Positions 6,701-13,117 of a stretch of 18,914 nucleotides of DNA are shown in pieces. The position numbers and the translations under genes were made by a program. The notes under the pieces are model-generated. The model did not search any database. It had not been told where the DNA came from and was given only the letters and a program-made list of their open reading frames with translations. Location of the stretch: contig CAKXBD010000026.1 of NCBI GenBank assembly GCA_934871445.1, positions 1 to 18,914 of the forward strand, in the 5' to 3' direction. The stretch is from an uncultured bacterium (GTDB taxonomy: Bacteria > Bacillota > Clostridia > Christensenellales > Borkfalkiaceae). The number at the start of each line of letters is the position of its first letter. The first letter of the stretch is position 1.

Positions 6701-6739
6701 GGGAAAAGGCGCGCTCACGGGAACCGTGGGCGCGCCTTT
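6701..6739 (-). terminator. Rho-independent terminator after the HtrA-like protease gene
   Basis: AAAGGCGCGCTCACGG at 6705-6720 pairs with CCGTGGGCGCGCCTTT at 6724-6739 over 16 bp with one G-U pair and a 3-nt loop. On the minus strand the stem ends in TTTT. It lies about 70 nt downstream of the protease stop and just upstream of the FtsK-like/mutY promoter, so it separates the two units. Confidence 0.75.
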
Positions 6740-6809
6740 CCATAAAAATATAAGAGAGAAAATAATGAAAAAAATATAAAGAGAAATTTTGTGTGGTCTA
6801 TATTAAGTG

Positions 6810-8243
6810 TCAGGAAACGGCGGTGAAATATTCGTCCTTATCGAAGGTAATGGAAAGTCCCACCGCTTTCCCGTCGCGCTCTACCGTCACTTTGACGGTA
6901 TCGCCTTTCCGCACGCAGAGCAACAAGTCGATGACCTGATACCTGCGCCGAATTTCCGTTTTTGTATTTCCTACTATAATCGATTTGAGAATGTCTCCCG
7001 TCTCGAATACTCCGTCCCCCGCGCTGCCTTTGGTTATGTCTACAACCGAAACGGTCTCCACGATCACCGCCTTCCCGTTTTCCAAAATCGACTTGGACTC
7101 CACGGTCTGTACCGTGACGCCGAGCGTCGCCCGCTTCACCGAACCGTCGTTGTCTATGATATTGTCCACGACATACATCACTTGCGTGATCGGAAGCGCA
7201 TATCCCATGTTATCGACGCTGTGAATTCCGTTCAGAACTTTATTGCCGTATTGGTCTTTTTTATAAATCAACGAATCGCCGAGCTTCGCGTTTGTGATAC
7301 CGACCAGCTTTCCCTGCGCATCGAACAATCCGCCTCCCGAATTTCCGGAATTGATTGCCGCATCCGTCCGCATGACGCGCATACTGACCGCTGTCCCCGG
7401 ATTTACCGTCGATTCCAACTGAATATATTCCGAATCTACCGAAATAACGCCCTCCGTAACGGAAATTCCGTCTCCTTCCGGATTTCCTATCGCAAAAACC
7501 TTCTCCCCCGTCGTTATCTCCTCGGAAGAACCGATCTCTGCTTCCTCCGCCGAGCTTTCCCGAAGAATTTCACTGCCCTGTACCTTCAAAACCGCAATAT
7601 CGTAATCGGCAGATCCTCCGACATACGTCGCAGGTATCGCAAGTCCGTCCGTATTCTCGCCCGTTGAGGTATTTATATTCGTGATTCCGCCGTACAGCGA
7701 AAGATAAATATAATCCGCTGTTCCGTTATCGCTCTCCGAATCGTAAATGACGTGGAAATTCGTGATTACATAGGCGTTTCCCGCTTCTTTATTTAACTCA
7801 TAAATCACGCCGCTGCCTGCCGCCCACGCGAGAGATGTCGTCGTCACCGTTCCGCCGAATGGCCAACTCGCTGTCTTTTTCGTCTCCCTGAACCCCGAAT
7901 ATACGCTCACGACAGACATCATGTTATGCGCAATCGCGTCCGTATCGTTATTCTCGCTCACGTCCGCCGAAAGATATTCGTCCAAAAATTCGAGAAAGCT
8001 TCCCTCATAACCGTTCTTGACCGCCGCCGCATATACCTCTTCTATATCGAGGTCGGCTCCGTCGCTGCCGTCCGCGCCTTGCAAACTTTTCAGCCAATCG
8101 GCCTCCGTTCCCGTAAATCCGTTCTCTACGGCTATCTCATACGCGGATTTTGAACCGAATGCCGAAAAATCGCAGGCGGAAAAACTTACCGCCATCACCG
8201 CAGTGCAGCCGAGCGCTACCGCTGCCGTCCAGATTTTTTTCAT
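6810..8243 (-). CDS. Secreted HtrA/DegP-like serine protease, predicted lipoprotein
   Basis: A 477-residue extracytoplasmic trypsin-fold protease. The N-terminus has two Lys, a hydrophobic stretch and a lipobox-like FSAC ending at Cys24, so membrane anchoring by lipid is likely, although Phe at -3 is not ideal. Two related segments follow, AYEIAVENGFTGTEADWL (about 34-51) and VYAAAVKNGYEGSFLEFL (about 70-87), a short motif often seen in clostridial surface proteins. The catalytic triad is visible: His164 in TNFHVI, Asp215 in ADYDIAVL, Ser302 in NSGNSGGGLF. A C-terminal PDZ-like domain spans about 375-470 (ATLGVTVQ, GDILKSIIVG, VTVERDG). Expected role is quality control or processing of surface proteins. 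The start at 8243 has GGAGG 9 nt upstream. Monocistronic. Confidence 0.92.
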   Translation of the reverse strand: MKKIWTAAVALGCTAVMAVSFSACDFSAFGSKSAYEIAVENGFTGTEADWLKSLQGADGSDGADLDIEEVYAAAVKNGYEGSFLEFLDEYLSADVSENNDTDAIAHNMMSVVSVYSGFRETKKTASWPFGGTVTTTSLAWAAGSGVIYELNKEAGNAYVITNFHVIYDSESDNGTADYIYLSLYGGITNINTSTGENTDGLAIPATYVGGSADYDIAVLKVQGSEILRESSAEEAEIGSSEEITTGEKVFAIGNPEGDGISVTEGVISVDSEYIQLESTVNPGTAVSMRVMRTDAAINSGNSGGGLFDAQGKLVGITNAKLGDSLIYKKDQYGNKVLNGIHSVDNMGYALPITQVMYVVDNIIDNDGSVKRATLGVTVQTVESKSILENGKAVIVETVSVVDITKGSAGDGVFETGDILKSIIVGNTKTEIRRRYQVIDLLLCVRKGDTVKVTVERDGKAVGLSITFDKDEYFTAVS

Positions 8244-8323
8244 ATCCGTTTGCCTCCCCGGACTCATGCAGGAGGATTCCCCCCCTGCAACTCCTTTTTT
8301 GATGCTTTCGATTTACACCTTCT

Positions 8324-8329
8324 ATTATA
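8324..8329 (-). promoter_or_regulatory. -10 box of the protease gene promoter (weak -35)
   Basis: A perfect TATAAT (8329-8324, minus strand) lies about 80 nt upstream of the protease start codon. No good TTGACA-like hexamer is found at 16-18 nt (AAAGCT at 17 nt), so the promoter may be weak or need an activator. Between it and the gene a 6-bp inverted repeat, TGCAGG at 8267-8272 with CCTGCA at 8284-8289, could form a leader hairpin. Confidence 0.45.
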
Positions 8330-8383
8330 CCCGTCTTTTCGTTGATAGCTTTAAGATTTTTTGAAAACTACGTGAATTTTTTG

Positions 8384-8968
8384 CTAAAATCCTTCCAGCT
8401 CGTCTAACGTCAACGAAAACGACGGAATAAAATGCTCGAAAAAATACTCCACTTCCGGCATTTTCCGACCGTGCAAATCCTCCTCTATACTCTTTTTCGC
8501 ACGCGAAAATTCACTGTTCCCCGAACGCAACTCCTCCAAGCATTTGATATACGCCGCCAATCGGTCCGCCGCCTTCACCAGCCGATATTCCTCGCTCCCC
8601 TCGTCCGCCAAAACATACGGCGCTATCTCCTCCTTCAATTCCTTCGGCAGCATGTCCGCTACTTTTTCGCACGCGCTACGCTCTAACTGCTTATACGCCC
8701 CCTGTATGCTGCGATTATAATACTTCACCGGCGTCGGAAGATCGCCCGTCATCACTTCGCTCGTCTCGTGATACAGCGCGTAAAGTACCGTCTTTGCAAC
8801 GTCTGCGCTCCCACCGTAAATTTTATTGTGAATCGTCGCCAGCGCATGCGATATTACCGCTACGCTTTGGGAGTGCTCCATAATGTTTTCCTCCCGCTCC
8901 GAACGCATTAACTGCCACCGCTTGATATATTTCATTCTGTCAAGGTATGCATAAAAATCGTATCGCAT
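8384..8968 (-). CDS. yfbR: YfbR-like HD-domain 5'-deoxynucleotidase
   Basis: A 194-residue metal-dependent phosphohydrolase resembling YfbR, which dephosphorylates deoxynucleoside 5'-monophosphates. Family landmarks are MKYIKRWQLMRS at about 12-23, MEHSQSVAVISHALA (His32), HETSEVMTGDLPTPVKYYN at about 67-85, and VKAADRLAAYIKC (Asp135). The residue after His67, normally the Asp of the HD motif, is Glu here, confirmed by the codons CAC GAG. The TGDLPTPVKY signature is intact, so activity may be kept, altered or lost. The start at 8968 has GAGGAG 8 nt upstream. The gene is divergent from thiT and shares the region 8969-9040 with that promoter. A nucleotide-salvage or pool-cleaning role is inferred from the family. 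Confidence 0.88.
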   Translation of the reverse strand: MRYDFYAYLDRMKYIKRWQLMRSEREENIMEHSQSVAVISHALATIHNKIYGGSADVAKTVLYALYHETSEVMTGDLPTPVKYYNRSIQGAYKQLERSACEKVADMLPKELKEEIAPYVLADEGSEEYRLVKAADRLAAYIKCLEELRSGNSEFSRAKKSIEEDLHGRKMPEVEYFFEHFIPSFSLTLDELEGF

Positions 8969-8997
8969 TATTTTTTCTCCTCATCTATCTTTTTTTA

Positions 8998-9026
8998 TTG
9001 ACTTTTTTCTCCGTTTACACTATAAT
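8998..9026 (+). promoter_or_regulatory. Promoter of the thiT unit
   Basis: TTGACT (8998-9003) and TATAAT (9021-9026) on the plus strand with a 17-nt spacer. Transcription would start near 9033, just upstream of the TPP riboswitch. A TATAGT on the opposite strand (9024-9019) overlaps this -10 box and may serve the divergent yfbR gene, but it lacks a convincing -35. Confidence 0.85.
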
Positions 9027-9047
9027 GATAATTACAAAATTCAATTA

Positions 9048-9131
9048 TCCGTCGTGGGTGCTTTCACAAGCTGAGATTATACCATGGAATCGGCAAGGTA
9101 ATACTTGAGCGAGATGACCGGTAACGAGGTT
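9048..9131 (+). promoter_or_regulatory. TPP riboswitch (divergent aptamer) in the thiT leader
   Basis: The leader holds the conserved landmarks of the thiamine pyrophosphate aptamer in order. GGGTGC is followed by a small P2 stem GCTT/AAGC (9060-9063 with 9068-9071), the invariant CTGAGATTATACC core (9071-9083), an extra P3 segment, ACTTGA in place of ACCTGA (9103-9108), and GAGATGACCGGTAACGAGG in place of the canonical GGATAATGCC...GUAGGG arm. TCGT (9052-9055) can pair with ACGA (9124-9127) as P1. It lies between a sigma-A promoter and thiT, where a TPP switch is expected. Several positions differ from consensus, so the identification rests on motif order plus context. Confidence 0.85.
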
Positions 9132-9145
9132 CAAAAGAGTTTTTT

Positions 9146-9212
9146 CGCGCCCGTGCGCCGTTTCGGGGGTTTTCCCCCCGCTTCGGCTTTCGGGCGCGAC
9201 TTCTTTCTTTTC
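9146..9212 (+). terminator. Riboswitch expression platform: large GC-rich hairpin
   Basis: CGCGCCCG (9146-9153) pairs perfectly with CGGGCGCG (9191-9198), and inside it GCCG/CGGC (9157-9160, 9184-9187) and CGGGGG/CCCCCG around a TTTT loop extend the structure. A pyrimidine-rich tail acttctttctttt follows, so it can act as a terminator, though the U-run is broken by C. A small GCCG/CGGC hairpin comes next, just before the AGGAGG of thiT. The likely mode is transcription termination when TPP is bound; the competing antiterminator was not resolved. Confidence 0.6.
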
Positions 9213-9253
9213 TGCCGCGACCAATCGGCGGAATAAAAGGAGGTTATCTTTAT

Positions 9254-10078
9254 ATGTTTCTCAACGCTCTTTTGGAAGCCAGCACGAAAACCACAAATAT
9301 CGTCAAATGGGTTTCCGTCGGCGCTATCGTGCTCCTCTTCGGAGTCATCGCCGTCATCTGTGTCAAAGGCAAAAAACAGTATGACGCAAAGCATATCGCT
9401 TTCGCCGGTATCTCACTCGGTTTGTCCTTCGTCTTATCTTTTCTCAAAGTGAAACCCGTAATGTATGGCGGCTCCATTACCCTCGCAAGTTTCGTTCCCT
9501 TACTCATCTACACTTACGTTTACGGGCTTGCCGACGGATTGCTTACGGGGCTTATCTTCGGATTATTCAACTTCGTCACCGACCCTTATATCCTTACCCC
9601 CATGACGTTTATTCTCGATTTCCTGCTCGCATTCGCATCTATCGGGCTCATGGGACTTGCCAGAAAGTTCACCAAAAAGACTACTTTTAACGTCGTCCTC
9701 GGCACCGTCGCCGTGTACGTCGTCCGTTTCGCTTTCCACCTTTTCTCGGGCATGATTTATTTCTCCATGGACCAGGTATGGGCTGAACTTCCGAATTGGG
9801 CGATATCTAATGGCGGTTTCATCTATTCCTTCATCTATCAATGCGTATATCTCCCCGCCGATTGCGCTATCGCCGCCGTCGCCATGTACGTCCTCGCAAA
9901 AACAAATGTATTGGACAAGCTCAGCGCGCTTATGAAGCCTAAAAAATATGCGACAGCAGGTACGACGGAAAGGGCAGGTGAGACGGGCGCGAACGCAAAG
10001 GCGAACGCGGGCGATGGAGAAACTGCAGAAGGGGAAACCGCCGCCGCAGATACGAAACCCGCAAACAGAAAATCCTGA
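9254..10078 (+). CDS. thiT: ThiT, ECF-type thiamine transporter S component
   Basis: A 274-residue membrane protein that binds thiamine and docks with the shared ECF energizing module, which is not encoded nearby. About six hydrophobic segments lie between residues 17 and 217. The ThiT hallmarks are GISLGLSFVLSFLK (about 52-65), YGGSITLASFVPLL (about 71-84), and YVYGLADGLLTGLIFGLFNF (about 88-107) with FVTDPY following. ThiT is usually about 190-220 residues; here a hydrophilic tail of about 45 residues (229-274), rich in Ala, Gly, Glu and Thr with no predicted helix in the membrane, is added. The start at 9254 has GGAGGT 9 nt upstream. Control by the TPP riboswitch at 9048-9131 supports thiamine as substrate. 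It is the only plus-strand gene in the window. Confidence 0.92.
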   Translation: MFLNALLEASTKTTNIVKWVSVGAIVLLFGVIAVICVKGKKQYDAKHIAFAGISLGLSFVLSFLKVKPVMYGGSITLASFVPLLIYTYVYGLADGLLTGLIFGLFNFVTDPYILTPMTFILDFLLAFASIGLMGLARKFTKKTTFNVVLGTVAVYVVRFAFHLFSGMIYFSMDQVWAELPNWAISNGGFIYSFIYQCVYLPADCAIAAVAMYVLAKTNVLDKLSALMKPKKYATAGTTERAGETGANAKANAGDGETAEGETAAADTKPANRKS

Positions 10079-10085
10079 CGGATAC

Positions 10086-10500
10086 GAACCCCGTGAACGG
10101 GACAGCCGTTTCGAGACAAACTCGTGAATGGGATAACCGTTGCGAGGCGAATCCGTAAACGGAATAACCGTTGCGAGGCGAACCCGTAAATGGGACGGCC
10201 GTTTCGAGACGAACCCGTGAATGGGACGGCCGTTTCGAGACGAACCCGTGAATGGGATAACCGTTGCAAAGCAAAAAACGTAAACGGGATAAGCCGTTGC
10301 AAAGCAAAAACCGTAAACGGAATAACCGTTGCGAGGCGAATCCGTGAACGGGATAACCGTTGCGAGGCGAATCCGTGAACGGGATAACCGTTGCGAGGCG
10401 AATCCGTGAACGGGGAAACCCTTTCGGAACGAAAAACCTAAACGGAACAGTCGTCGAAAGATAAAGTCCTTAAACGGGACAACCGAAAACAAACGGCGCA
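10086..10500. repeat. Array of about 13 units of a 31-bp hairpin-forming tandem repeat
   Basis: Between the thiT stop and its terminator, units begin at 10096, 10127, 10158, 10189, 10220, 10251, 10283, 10316, 10347, 10378, 10409, 10441 and 10473; periods are 31 bp with a few of 32-33. The consensus is AACGG, GATAA, CCGTT, then GCGAGGCGAATCCGTG. AACGG and CCGTT form a 5-bp stem around a 5-nt loop. Where AACGG reads AATGG (units at 10127, 10189, 10220 and 10251) the G-U pair keeps the stem. Loop variants are GATAA, GACGG, GACAG and AATAA. The last three units decay. There is no spacer between units, and 31 is not a multiple of three, so it is neither CRISPR nor coding. It would be transcribed as the thiT 3' untranslated region. 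Confidence 0.9.
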
Positions 10501-10512
10501 GAAAACTGCCTT

Positions 10513-10546
10513 AATCCCCCGTGCGGAAATTCGCACGGGGGATTTT
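10513..10546 (+). terminator. Terminator of thiT, convergent with rimM
   Basis: A perfect 13-bp stem, AATCCCCCGTGCG at 10513-10525 with its complement at 10532-10544, has a 6-nt loop and is followed by TT on the plus strand, giving TTTT after the GC block. It sits 2-3 nt from the rimM stop codon, which is read from the other side. On the minus strand the U-run is absent (AAGGC follows), so it serves thiT best and may only partly serve the rimM operon. Confidence 0.7.
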
Positions 10547-10547
10547 A

Positions 10548-11048
10548 CTAAAAAACAGCTACTTCGTCGAGGCGCTTCTTGTCCACTATGATGCGGCCGT
10601 TTTCCAAATCTACCTGCTTCACGACTCCTTTCACCGCGGGGAAAAGGATCTCCTTCCCCTCCCGCTCTATCGTGTATACCTCCGACGACAGCGGCGCCAC
10701 GTCTTTCACCGTCCCCAAAACCTCGCCGCTCTCCGTCTCCACCGAAAGGCCTAAAATATCCGCGATATAATACCGCCCCTCTTCCAATTCGGGCGCATCC
10801 TCTCTATCCCCTTCTAGCTTCTTGCCGCGCATGAGTTCCGCTGCGTTTCGGTCAGGTACTCCGCGCAAGCCTAAATACGCAAATCCGTCTCCGCCTACCC
10901 GAAAAGACAAAATTTTATACGGCTTCCCTTCGATATATACCTGCCCGAAAGCCTTCACATCCTCCGGTTCGTCCGTATAGGTCTTGATTTTCAGCTCCCC
11001 GCGGATTCCCTGCGGCTTCAAAACCTCTCCGATGATGAGTCTTTCCAT
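10548..11048 (-). CDS. rimM: RimM, 16S rRNA processing / 30S maturation factor
   Basis: A 166-residue cytoplasmic factor that assists maturation of the 30S head domain. The N-terminal domain carries LIIGEVLKPQGIRGELKIK (about 4-22), close to the family GKPHGxxGE motif, and LGLRGVPDRNAAELMRGKKL (about 58-77). The C-terminal PRC-barrel domain has YYIADILGLSVETESGEVLG and ends with IIVDKKRLDEVAVF. Length is typical. The start at 11048 has GGAGG 6 nt upstream. It is the last gene of the ylxM-ffh-rpsP-khpA-rimM cluster. A strong hairpin at 11077-11105 separates it from khpA, so its expression may be reduced relative to the upstream genes. RimM acts with S19 and S13 on the same subunit as S16, encoded two genes upstream. 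Confidence 0.96.
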   Translation of the reverse strand: MERLIIGEVLKPQGIRGELKIKTYTDEPEDVKAFGQVYIEGKPYKILSFRVGGDGFAYLGLRGVPDRNAAELMRGKKLEGDREDAPELEEGRYYIADILGLSVETESGEVLGTVKDVAPLSSEVYTIEREGKEILFPAVKGVVKQVDLENGRIIVDKKRLDEVAVF

Positions 11049-11076
11049 TCTTCGCCTCCCCGTTTCGTCATAGCCG

Positions 11077-11105
11077 AAAAAAGGCTTTCGCTACGAAAGC
11101 CTTTT
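11077..11105 (-). terminator. Terminator-like hairpin between khpA and rimM
   Basis: AAAAGGCTTTCG (11079-11090) and CGAAAGCCTTTT (11094-11105) form a perfect 12-bp stem with a 3-nt loop. On the minus strand the stem ends in six T (11082-11077), the form of an intrinsic terminator. It sits 16 nt after the khpA stop and about 20 nt before the rimM ribosome binding site, inside an otherwise continuous operon. Confidence 0.75.
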
Positions 11106-11120
11106 CCCTTGCCCCGAATT

Positions 11121-11408
11121 TTATTCGGCTTCTTCGTCCGTCGCTTCTTCCGGTTCGCGGTCTACCGCGTTCCCGCCCTTTTCCTTGATTTCCACGACGT
11201 AACGCTTACTGTTTCTCGGCGTCGCCGCACGGACGATCGTCCGCAGCGCCTTCGCAATTTTACCCTGCTTGCCGATGACTTTTCCCATATCCGACGAAGG
11301 CAGCGTCACCACGATTTCGATTACGCGCTCCTTTTCATTGACCGCGTATTCTATGTGCTCCTTATCCTCCGCAAATTGGTTGACGATATATTGTACTAAT
11401 TCTAACAT
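11121..11408 (-). CDS. khpA: KhpA, KH-domain RNA-binding protein
   Basis: A 95-residue protein made almost entirely of one KH domain. The RNA-binding GKQG loop lies in SSDMGKVIGKQGKIAKALRTI (residues 46-49), preceded by MLELVQYIVNQFAEDKEHIE and followed by the strand KRYVVEIKE. In Firmicutes KhpA pairs with KhpB/Jag to bind RNA and affects cell division and wall synthesis. The C-terminus has an acidic tail, REPEEATDEEAE, beyond the fold. The start at 11408 has GGAGGT 6 nt upstream. Its place between rpsP and rimM is the classic position of ylqC/khpA. Confidence 0.95.
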   Translation of the reverse strand: MLELVQYIVNQFAEDKEHIEYAVNEKERVIEIVVTLPSSDMGKVIGKQGKIAKALRTIVRAATPRNSKRYVVEIKEKGGNAVDREPEEATDEEAE

Positions 11409-11456
11409 TCTTTACCTCCCGATTCCTCTGTATTCTCTTAGACGGGCAGGCGACTA

Positions 11457-11750
11457 TTACTTCTTCGACTTCTTCCCTTTCGTCTTGGAAGGGCTCAACT
11501 TCGCAGGCTTCTCCATCGCCCCTGTCTTTACGAGCAGGTTCTTCACTGTCTCCGTCGGCTGTACGCCCTTTTTCAGCCAATCCTTCGCCTTCTCGACGTC
11601 GATCGTCAGCTCTACCGGATCGCACGTCGGACGATAATGCCCCACGCAGTCGATATATTCGCCGCTCATCGCTTTACGGCTGTCCACCACCACTACGCGA
11701 TAAATGGGGTTCTTTTTGTCGCCCATTCTGAAAAGTCTCATTTTTACCAT
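11457..11750 (-). CDS. rpsP: 30S ribosomal protein S16
   Basis: A 97-residue ribosomal protein with the S16 hallmark start VKMRLFRMGDKKNPIYRVVV followed by DSRKAMSGEYIDCVGHYRP and TIDVEKAKDWLKKGVQPTETV. It binds 16S rRNA in the body of the small subunit early in assembly. The C-terminus is a Lys/Ser-rich tail (KPAKLSPSKTKGKKSKK), a usual feature in longer S16 proteins. The start at 11750 has GGAGGT at about 6-7 nt. It is co-oriented with ffh (45-nt gap) and khpA (48-nt gap). Confidence 0.98.
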   Translation of the reverse strand: MVKMRLFRMGDKKNPIYRVVVVDSRKAMSGEYIDCVGHYRPTCDPVELTIDVEKAKDWLKKGVQPTETVKNLLVKTGAMEKPAKLSPSKTKGKKSKK

Positions 11751-11795
11751 GATTATACCTCCAAAAGTATGTTAAAATTTTTTGTCTCTCTCGTA

Positions 11796-13115
11796 TCAAA
11801 AAGGCATTCTGAATTTGCCCTTGTTACCCTTTAATTGCTTCATGAGCTGCTTCGTTTGGTCGAATTGCTTCAAAAGCTGGTTGATCTCCTGCACGCTCGT
11901 ACCCGACCCCGCCGCGATTCGACGCTTCCTCTTGCTGTCGATGATCGACGGATTATCCCGCTCCGCCTGCGTCATCGACAATATCATCGCTTTCGTATGC
12001 TCTATCCGCTTCTCGTCGATGTCCTTTTCGTTCACTTTCAGCTTATTCATTCCGGGCAGCATGCTCATCATCGCCTGCGCTCCGCCCATCTTTTTCAGCA
12101 TCGCAAACTGTTCAAGATAGTCACTCAGCGTGAAGGAGTTCTCCTTCATCTTCTGCTGCATCTTCTTCGCGTCTTCTTCCGTGATCGCCTGCTGCGCTTT
12201 CTCGATCAGCGAAAGCACGTCGCCCATACCCAAAATTCGGGACGCCATGCGCTCGGGATAGAACGGCTCCAAATCCGACAGTTTCTCGCCCACGCCGATG
12301 AACTTGATCGGCTTGCCCGTCACCGCCTTGATCGAAAGGCATGCGCCGCCGCGCGTATCGCCGTCCAGCTTCGTCAAAATCACGCCCGTGACATTCAGCC
12401 GTGCGTTGAACGTCTCCGCCACGTTGACCGCTTCCTGTCCCGTCATCGCGTCCACGACCAGCAGGGTTTCCGTCACGTCTACCTGATTCTTGATATTTTC
12501 CAGCTCCTGCATCAGCGTTTCGTCGATCTGCAATCGCCCCGCCGTATCCAGAATTACCGTATCGTAACCGCCCGAACGCGCGTACTCGATCGCCTGTCCC
12601 GCCGTCTTTACGGGGTTCTGCGTTCCCTTCTCGAACACCTCTACCCCCGCGTTCCTGCCCACGACCTGCAACTGCGCGATCGCCGCGGGACGGTACACGT
12701 CCCCCGCCACCAGAAGCGGACGCTTCCCCTGCTTCTTCAAAAGCAGCGCCAGCTTACCGCACAGCGTCGTCTTCCCCGCGCCCTGCAAACCGCACATCAT
12801 GATTACCGTCGGAAGTTTGGGCGAAACTTCGATTTTCGCGTTCTTCGAACCCATCAGCGCGATGAGCTCGTCATTCACGATCTTGATGACCTGCTGCGCG
12901 GGATTGAGCGAGGACAGTATTTCCTGCCCCACCGCTTTCTCCGAAACCTCCGCGATAAACTGCTTGGCTACCTTCAAATTGACGTCCGCTTCCAAAAGCG
13001 CTACGCGCACTTCCCGCATCGCCGTGCGGATTTCCAGCTCCGTCAGCTTGCCCCGCTTGGTCAGTTTGGAAAATATATGGTTCAATCGCTCCGAGAGCGA
13101 CGCAAACAATGCCAT
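11796..13115 (-). CDS. ffh: Ffh, signal recognition particle GTPase (SRP54)
   Basis: A 439-residue GTPase that binds signal peptides of nascent membrane proteins and 4.5S/SRP RNA and delivers ribosomes to FtsY. The N domain spans about 1-95. The G domain carries G1 GLQGAGKTT (109-117), DTAGR (190-194) and TKLDGDTRGG (248-257). The M domain from about 310 is Met-rich (AMLKKMGGAQAMMSMLPGM) and has the RNA-binding helix SKRKRRIAAGSG (about 394-405). The C-terminus GNKGKFRMPF is typical of Firmicutes. The start at 13115 gives the standard MALFASLSERL and has GGAGGG about 10 nt upstream. An in-frame extension to 13286 overlaps ylxM and is rejected. The ylxM stop lies 2 nt before the start, so translation is probably coupled. 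Confidence 0.98.
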   Translation of the reverse strand: MALFASLSERLNHIFSKLTKRGKLTELEIRTAMREVRVALLEADVNLKVAKQFIAEVSEKAVGQEILSSLNPAQQVIKIVNDELIALMGSKNAKIEVSPKLPTVIMMCGLQGAGKTTLCGKLALLLKKQGKRPLLVAGDVYRPAAIAQLQVVGRNAGVEVFEKGTQNPVKTAGQAIEYARSGGYDTVILDTAGRLQIDETLMQELENIKNQVDVTETLLVVDAMTGQEAVNVAETFNARLNVTGVILTKLDGDTRGGACLSIKAVTGKPIKFIGVGEKLSDLEPFYPERMASRILGMGDVLSLIEKAQQAITEEDAKKMQQKMKENSFTLSDYLEQFAMLKKMGGAQAMMSMLPGMNKLKVNEKDIDEKRIEHTKAMILSMTQAERDNPSIIDSKRKRRIAAGSGTSVQEINQLLKQFDQTKQLMKQLKGNKGKFRMPF

Positions 13116-13117
13116 AC

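Noticed and set aside
8969..9040. Strong promoter for yfbR
   Set aside because: A TATAGT is present on the minus strand, but no -35 hexamer fits at 16-18 nt, so only the plus-strand thiT promoter is listed.
9563..10492. Long open frames on the minus strand through thiT and the repeat array
   Set aside because: The repeat has no stop in any minus frame and 31 is not a multiple of three, so open frames arise by structure. They are antisense to thiT, lack ribosome binding sites and have no family resemblance.
10086..10500. CRISPR array
   Set aside because: The whole 31-bp unit repeats with no unique spacers and no cas genes are nearby; it is a tandem repeat.
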